Shown here piece after piece: positions 60,083 to 64,000 of a stretch of 64,000 nt of DNA (positions are counted from its first letter, which is position 1; each line of letters starts with the position of its first letter). The notes under the pieces are model-generated. The model saw only the letters and a program-made list of their open reading frames with translations, ran no database searches and was not told where the DNA came from. The translations under genes and the position numbers were made by a program. Source of the stretch: Bradyrhizobium liaoningense (GTDB lineage Bacteria; Pseudomonadota; Alphaproteobacteria; Rhizobiales; Xanthobacteraceae); the NCBI RefSeq assembly GCF_018130785.1, contig NZ_JAFCJT010000007.1, forward strand, positions 1 through 64,000, given 5' to 3'.

Positions 60083-61393
60083 ATGCGCCTGCGCATGGCT
60101 GCCCGCTTGATACGTGGGCTGTTGGTCGCGATATCAGCGACGGGCTTGATGGCTTCGGCTCAGGCTCAAGAGAAGAAGATCAAGATCGGCGTTGTTTTCG
60201 ACCTGACCGGGCCTCTCGCGGGCGGTGGATCTGAGCTCGGTTATATCGGCGCAAAAATTATTCTCGACCATTTCGCCAAGACCGGCGTCGAGGGCTACAA
60301 GATCGAGGCGGTCTATGCCGACGCGCAAAGCAAGCCCGACGTCGCCATCAACGAATCCGTCCGCCTGCTCGAGCAGGAGAAGGTGGACATGGTGCTCGGC
60401 TTCTTCTCCTCGGCGCAATGCGTGCCGGTGGCCGCCCGCGTCGAGCAGCTCAAGAAGTTCATGTGGATGACGACCTGCATCTCGTCGGCCGTGTTCAACG
60501 AGAAGGGCTACAAATACGTATTCCGCCCGCAGGCGAGCGGTGACCAGTTCGGCATGATGACGATGGATTTCATCGCGCAGAATGCCAAGGCGAAGTTCGA
60601 CAAGGAGCCGAAGGACCTGCGCGTCGCCATCATCCACGAGGATGGCGCCTATGGCGTCGACGTCTCCAGGGGCAATGAGGCCGGCGCGAAGAAGGCGGGC
60701 TTCAACGTCGTGATGAAGGAGGGGTATTCGGCGACAGCGCCCGATCTCTCCGCGCTGGTGACCAAGCTGAAGCGTGCCAAGCCCGATGTCATTTTCCACA
60801 CCGGCTACAACCCCGATATCACGCTGTTGCTGCGCCAGGCCCGCGAGCAGGGGCTGAAGTTCGGGGCGCTCATGGGCCATGGCGCCGGCTATGGCGTCTA
60901 CGAGAAGCTGAAAGAGGGGATGGGGGCTGACGCCACCTACATCTTCAACACCGACCCGATATCGATCTGGCTCGCCAACCAGAAGACCATGGATCCGAAG
61001 CTCCCGCCTGTCATCAAGATGGTCGGCGAGGAGTTCGACAAGATCAGGCCCGGCGTCGCCATCCGCTCCGCACATGTCGGCATCGGCGCGTCCAACACCT
61101 ATGTCTTCATGTCGGACGTATTGCCGCGCGCGATCAAAAAGTATGGCGGCGTCGATCCCGACGCGTTGCGCAAGGCCGCGCTCGACACCGACATCCCCGA
61201 AGGCGGCACGATGCTCGGCTTCGGCGTCAAGTTCTACGGCGAGGGCACGCCGATGGCCGGGCAGAACGAGCGGTCGTTCCCGGTCGTGATCCAGTACATC
61301 GACGACAAATCCTCTGTGGTGTGGCCCAAGAGTCAGGCGCAGCGCGAGGCCGTGCTGCCGCTGCCGAAGGGCACCACCTACAGCAACCAGTAG
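60083..61393 (+). CDS. Liv-type ABC transporter periplasmic binding protein
   Basis: 436 aa. Signal peptide ending MASAQAQ near residue 29, then the Peripla_BP_6 fold: IKIGVVFDLTGPLAGGGSELGYIGAKIIL, DVAINESVRLLEQEKVDMVLGFFSSAQCVPVA, and KRAKPDVIFHTGYNPDITLLLRQARE. Binds an amino acid, amide, urea or aromatic-type ligand and feeds the LivGFHM components that follow. ATG 60083 is preceded by AGGGAGGTTTTG. First gene of the operon. Confidence 0.9.
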   Translation: MRLRMAARLIRGLLVAISATGLMASAQAQEKKIKIGVVFDLTGPLAGGGSELGYIGAKIILDHFAKTGVEGYKIEAVYADAQSKPDVAINESVRLLEQEKVDMVLGFFSSAQCVPVAARVEQLKKFMWMTTCISSAVFNEKGYKYVFRPQASGDQFGMMTMDFIAQNAKAKFDKEPKDLRVAIIHEDGAYGVDVSRGNEAGAKKAGFNVVMKEGYSATAPDLSALVTKLKRAKPDVIFHTGYNPDITLLLRQAREQGLKFGALMGHGAGYGVYEKLKEGMGADATYIFNTDPISIWLANQKTMDPKLPPVIKMVGEEFDKIRPGVAIRSAHVGIGASNTYVFMSDVLPRAIKKYGGVDPDALRKAALDTDIPEGGTMLGFGVKFYGEGTPMAGQNERSFPVVIQYIDDKSSVVWPKSQAQREAVLPLPKGTTYSNQ

Positions 61394-61408
61394 CGGCGGA
61401 GCGGTGCG

Positions 61409-62176
61409 GTGCTGGAAGTCAGCGGGCTGGTGAAGCGGTTTGGTGGCTTCACCGCCGTCAACAATGTGTCGTTTCGAGTTGATCAGGGCGAGATTCTCGG
61501 CCTGATCGGCCCCAACGGCTCGGGCAAGAGCACGATCTTCAACATGCTCTCCGGCACGTTGGCGCCGACATCAGGTTCGATCCTGTTCGGCGGCTCCCAG
61601 ATCGCAGGGCTTGCGCCGCACCGGATCATCAACAGCGGCATCGGCCGCACCTTCCAGATTCCGCGGCCGTTCCGACGCCTGACGATCTTCGAGAACGTCG
61701 CACTGGCCGGCTTCTACGGCCAGGGCCGCCACAGCCGTGCCAGAGCGGAGGAGGCGGCCGAGCGGTCACTTGCGATGGTGGGCTTGCCGACCGATCGCCA
61801 TGCCAGCGTCGATGGGCTCGGGGCGGCTGGCCTGAAGAAGCTCGAACTTGCGAAAGCGCTCGCCACGGCGCCAAAACTGCTGCTCGCCGACGAGAGCCTC
61901 GGCGGCCTCGACGAGGCGGAGATGGACCAGGCAGCCGACATGCTGCGCAACATCCGCGACGAGCTCGGCATCACCATCATCTGGGTCGAGCACATCATGG
62001 GCGTGCTGATGCGCGTCGTCGACCGCGTCATGGTGCTGGATCACGGCGAGAAGATCTCGGAAGGATTGCCGAGCGCGGTTGCGGGCGATCCGCGCGTCAT
62101 CGAGGTCTATCTCGGCACCGACGCCGAGACGACGCAGGCCGCGGCCGCCGAAGCGCGCCGCCGCGCGGGAGGCTAG
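61409..62176 (+). CDS. livG: LivG-like ABC ATPase with a degenerate signature motif
   Basis: 255 aa from GTG 61409. Walker A GPNGSGKS (34-41), Q-loop RTFQIPRPFRRLTIFENV, and H-loop WVEHIMGV are normal. The signature segment reads LGAAG (137-141) in LGAAGLKKLELAKAL where LivG proteins have LSYGQ..RLEIA: the conserved Ser and Gly are lost. Walker B is LLLADES instead of LLLDEP. It pairs with the canonical LivF next door, so the dimer would have one degenerate ATP site. Position and length still make it LivG. Confidence 0.85.
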   Translation: MLEVSGLVKRFGGFTAVNNVSFRVDQGEILGLIGPNGSGKSTIFNMLSGTLAPTSGSILFGGSQIAGLAPHRIINSGIGRTFQIPRPFRRLTIFENVALAGFYGQGRHSRARAEEAAERSLAMVGLPTDRHASVDGLGAAGLKKLELAKALATAPKLLLADESLGGLDEAEMDQAADMLRNIRDELGITIIWVEHIMGVLMRVVDRVMVLDHGEKISEGLPSAVAGDPRVIEVYLGTDAETTQAAAAEARRRAGG

Positions 62177-62179
62177 ACG

Positions 62180-62884
<705 letters not shown>

Positions 62885-62897
62885 GGTTCATGCGGGC

Positions 62898-63779
62898 ATG
62901 CAAGCTTTTTTGGACATTTTCGACATCTATCTGCTGGAGGCCGTGATCAACGGCATCCTGCTCGGCGGCGTGCTGGCACTGCTCGCACTCGGGCTCAATT
63001 TGATCTTCGGCGTCATCGACGTGACCTGGATCTGCTACGCGGAGCTGGTGATGATCGGCATGTACGCCATGTATTTCATGGTGCAGTATTACGGTGTCAG
63101 CTATTTCGTTGCCGCGCCGCTTACGATCCTACTGGTCGCGGTGCTCGGCGCGGCGCTGCACTATCTCGTGATCGCGCCGCTGCTGACTGCGCCCCCGATC
63201 AACCAGCTGCTCGCGACCGGCGGGGTGCTGTTCGTGCTCCAGAGCTTTGCCACCGTCGCTTTCGGCATCGACTTCCGCAACCTCGGCATCCGCCTGCCGG
63301 TGCTCGCCTTCGGGGACATGAATTTCAGCTACGCGCGGCTTCTGTCCTTCCTGGCGGCGCTGGTCGGGATGGTCGCGGTCTATCTGTTCATGACGCGGAC
63401 CTTCACCGGCACCGCGATCCGCGCCATCTCGCAGGACCGCCAGATCATGGCGCTGATGGGCGTCGATACCCGGCGGATCTATCTCATCACCTCGGCGCTT
63501 GGCGGTGCGTTGGCCGGGCTCGCGGCTTGTCTGCTTGTGCTGCAATATGACGTGCACCCCTTCGTCGGCCTGTCCTTCGGGCCGATCACCTTCCTGATCT
63601 GCGTGCTCGGGGGGCTGGGCAATTTCATCGGGGGCTTCATCGCCGCCTTCCTGTTCGCCGAGATCATCTCGCTCGGCGGCCTGTTCTCCGATCTCGAATG
63701 GGGCTACGTGCTCGCCTTCGCCTTCTTCATCGTCATGATGTTCATCCGGCCCGCGGGCCTGCTTGCGAGGCGCCGATGA
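62898..63779 (+). CDS. livH: LivH-like ABC permease
   Basis: 293 aa, eight or so membrane helices. GILLGGVLALLALGLNLIFGVIDVTWICYAELVMIGMYAMYF near the N-terminus and the coupling region TGTAIRAISQDRQIMALMGVDTRRIYLITSALGGALAGLAACLL identify the branched-chain amino-acid permease LivH. ATG 62898 (MQAFLDIFDIYLLE) is the likely start; an in-frame upstream start exists at 62850 inside livF. Overlaps livM by 4 bp. Confidence 0.9.
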   Translation: MQAFLDIFDIYLLEAVINGILLGGVLALLALGLNLIFGVIDVTWICYAELVMIGMYAMYFMVQYYGVSYFVAAPLTILLVAVLGAALHYLVIAPLLTAPPINQLLATGGVLFVLQSFATVAFGIDFRNLGIRLPVLAFGDMNFSYARLLSFLAALVGMVAVYLFMTRTFTGTAIRAISQDRQIMALMGVDTRRIYLITSALGGALAGLAACLLVLQYDVHPFVGLSFGPITFLICVLGGLGNFIGGFIAAFLFAEIISLGGLFSDLEWGYVLAFAFFIVMMFIRPAGLLARRR

Positions 63780-64000
63780 TGGGGCAGGGGCGGCTTGCGG
63801 CATGGGCGGTCGGGCTGGCGGCGCTGGTCGCGCTGCCCTTCCTCTATCGCGACCCCTATCATCTGCACATTCTGGTGCTGATCCTGATCTGGTCGTTCGC
63901 CTACACCTCATGGTCGATGATGGGGCGGTTCGGCCTCGTCTCGCTCGGTCATGGCGGCTTCATGGGGATCGGCGCCTATGTCACTGCGCTGCTCTGGAAT
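63776..64000 (+). CDS. livM: LivM-like ABC permease, N-terminal 75 residues (cut by window edge)
   Basis: Begins ATG 63776 in the livH stop (ATGA) and runs open to the edge: LPFLYRDPYHLHILVLILI, WSFAYTSWSMMGRFGLVSLGHGGFMGIGAYVTALL. The motif GRFGLVSLGHGGFMGIGAY is diagnostic of LivM. Completes the LivHMGF set. Confidence 0.9.
   Translation, partial: MMGQGRLAAWAVGLAALVALPFLYRDPYHLHILVLILIWSFAYTSWSMMGRFGLVSLGHGGFMGIGAYVTALLWN

Overview
The window reads as chromosomal DNA of a GC-rich alphaproteobacterium of the Bradyrhizobium/Nitrobacteraceae type. Supporting signs are a circularly permuted (two-piece) tmRNA with an ANDNFAPVAQAA tag, lineage-typical small proteins (DUF2336, DUF3551, DUF4169, DUF2065), a candidate Irr-type iron box before feoAB, and many Bradyrhizobium-like palindromic intergenic repeats. 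This placement is inferred from gene content; no database search was run.

Layout. 1-2.5 kb: the 5' part of an IS1182-type transposase, an orphan secreted protein in less GC-rich DNA, and a TetR gene divergent from a cytochrome P450 across a perfect operator palindrome. 3.9-9.3 kb: a large AsmA-family envelope protein and a DUF2336 gene with a 77-residue partner. 9.5-13.5 kb: small secreted proteins, an SDR/TetR divergent pair with twin operators, a cupin gene frameshifted by an 11-bp duplication, a DUF417 membrane protein and a GNAT. 13.6-16.8 kb: a KaiC-like ATPase overlapping a hybrid histidine kinase. 17.3-19.1 kb: small conserved proteins and an outer-membrane beta-barrel. 19.2-24.7 kb, mostly minus strand: feoAB, an RHH/DUF4169 pair, fumC, sspB and ssrA. 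24.9-29.5 kb: a split chromate transporter and a tripartite tricarboxylate transporter (tctB-A-C). 29.7-37.6 kb: thyA, GNAT, folA, hflK, hflC, DUF2065 and a DegP protease, then divergent serB and miaA. 37.7-44.9 kb: a branched-chain amino-acid cluster (leader peptide/attenuator, ilvI, threonine-dehydratase-like enzyme, ilvH, methyltransferase, two exporters, ilvC). 45-49.9 kb: an SDR, a haem-binding membrane protein with a divergent TetR, a sulfatase-superfamily membrane enzyme and a rhodanese. 49.9-54.1 kb: an OpuC-like osmolyte ABC system and the ATPase and permease of a nitrate/sulfonate/taurine-type ABC system. 54.2-58.1 kb: a module of DUF305, a YVTN beta-propeller, an ECF sigma factor, an anti-sigma factor and a secreted cupin, lying between that ATPase/permease pair and its probable binding protein. 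58.2-64 kb: that binding protein, a Nudix protein and a Liv-type ABC operon running off the right edge.

How the parts work together. SspB delivers ssrA-tagged proteins to ClpXP, and here the adaptor gene follows the tag RNA on the same strand. The ilv leader is rich in Ile/Leu/Val codons and precedes a terminator, so charging of those tRNAs should set expression of acetolactate synthase; the embedded dehydratase could supply 2-oxobutyrate for isoleucine. HflKC and DegP are envelope quality-control factors next to the folate/thymidylate genes.

The least explained parts are the sigma/anti-sigma/beta-propeller/DUF305/cupin module, the KaiC-kinase pair, and a LivG-like ATPase with a degenerate ABC signature paired with a canonical LivF.
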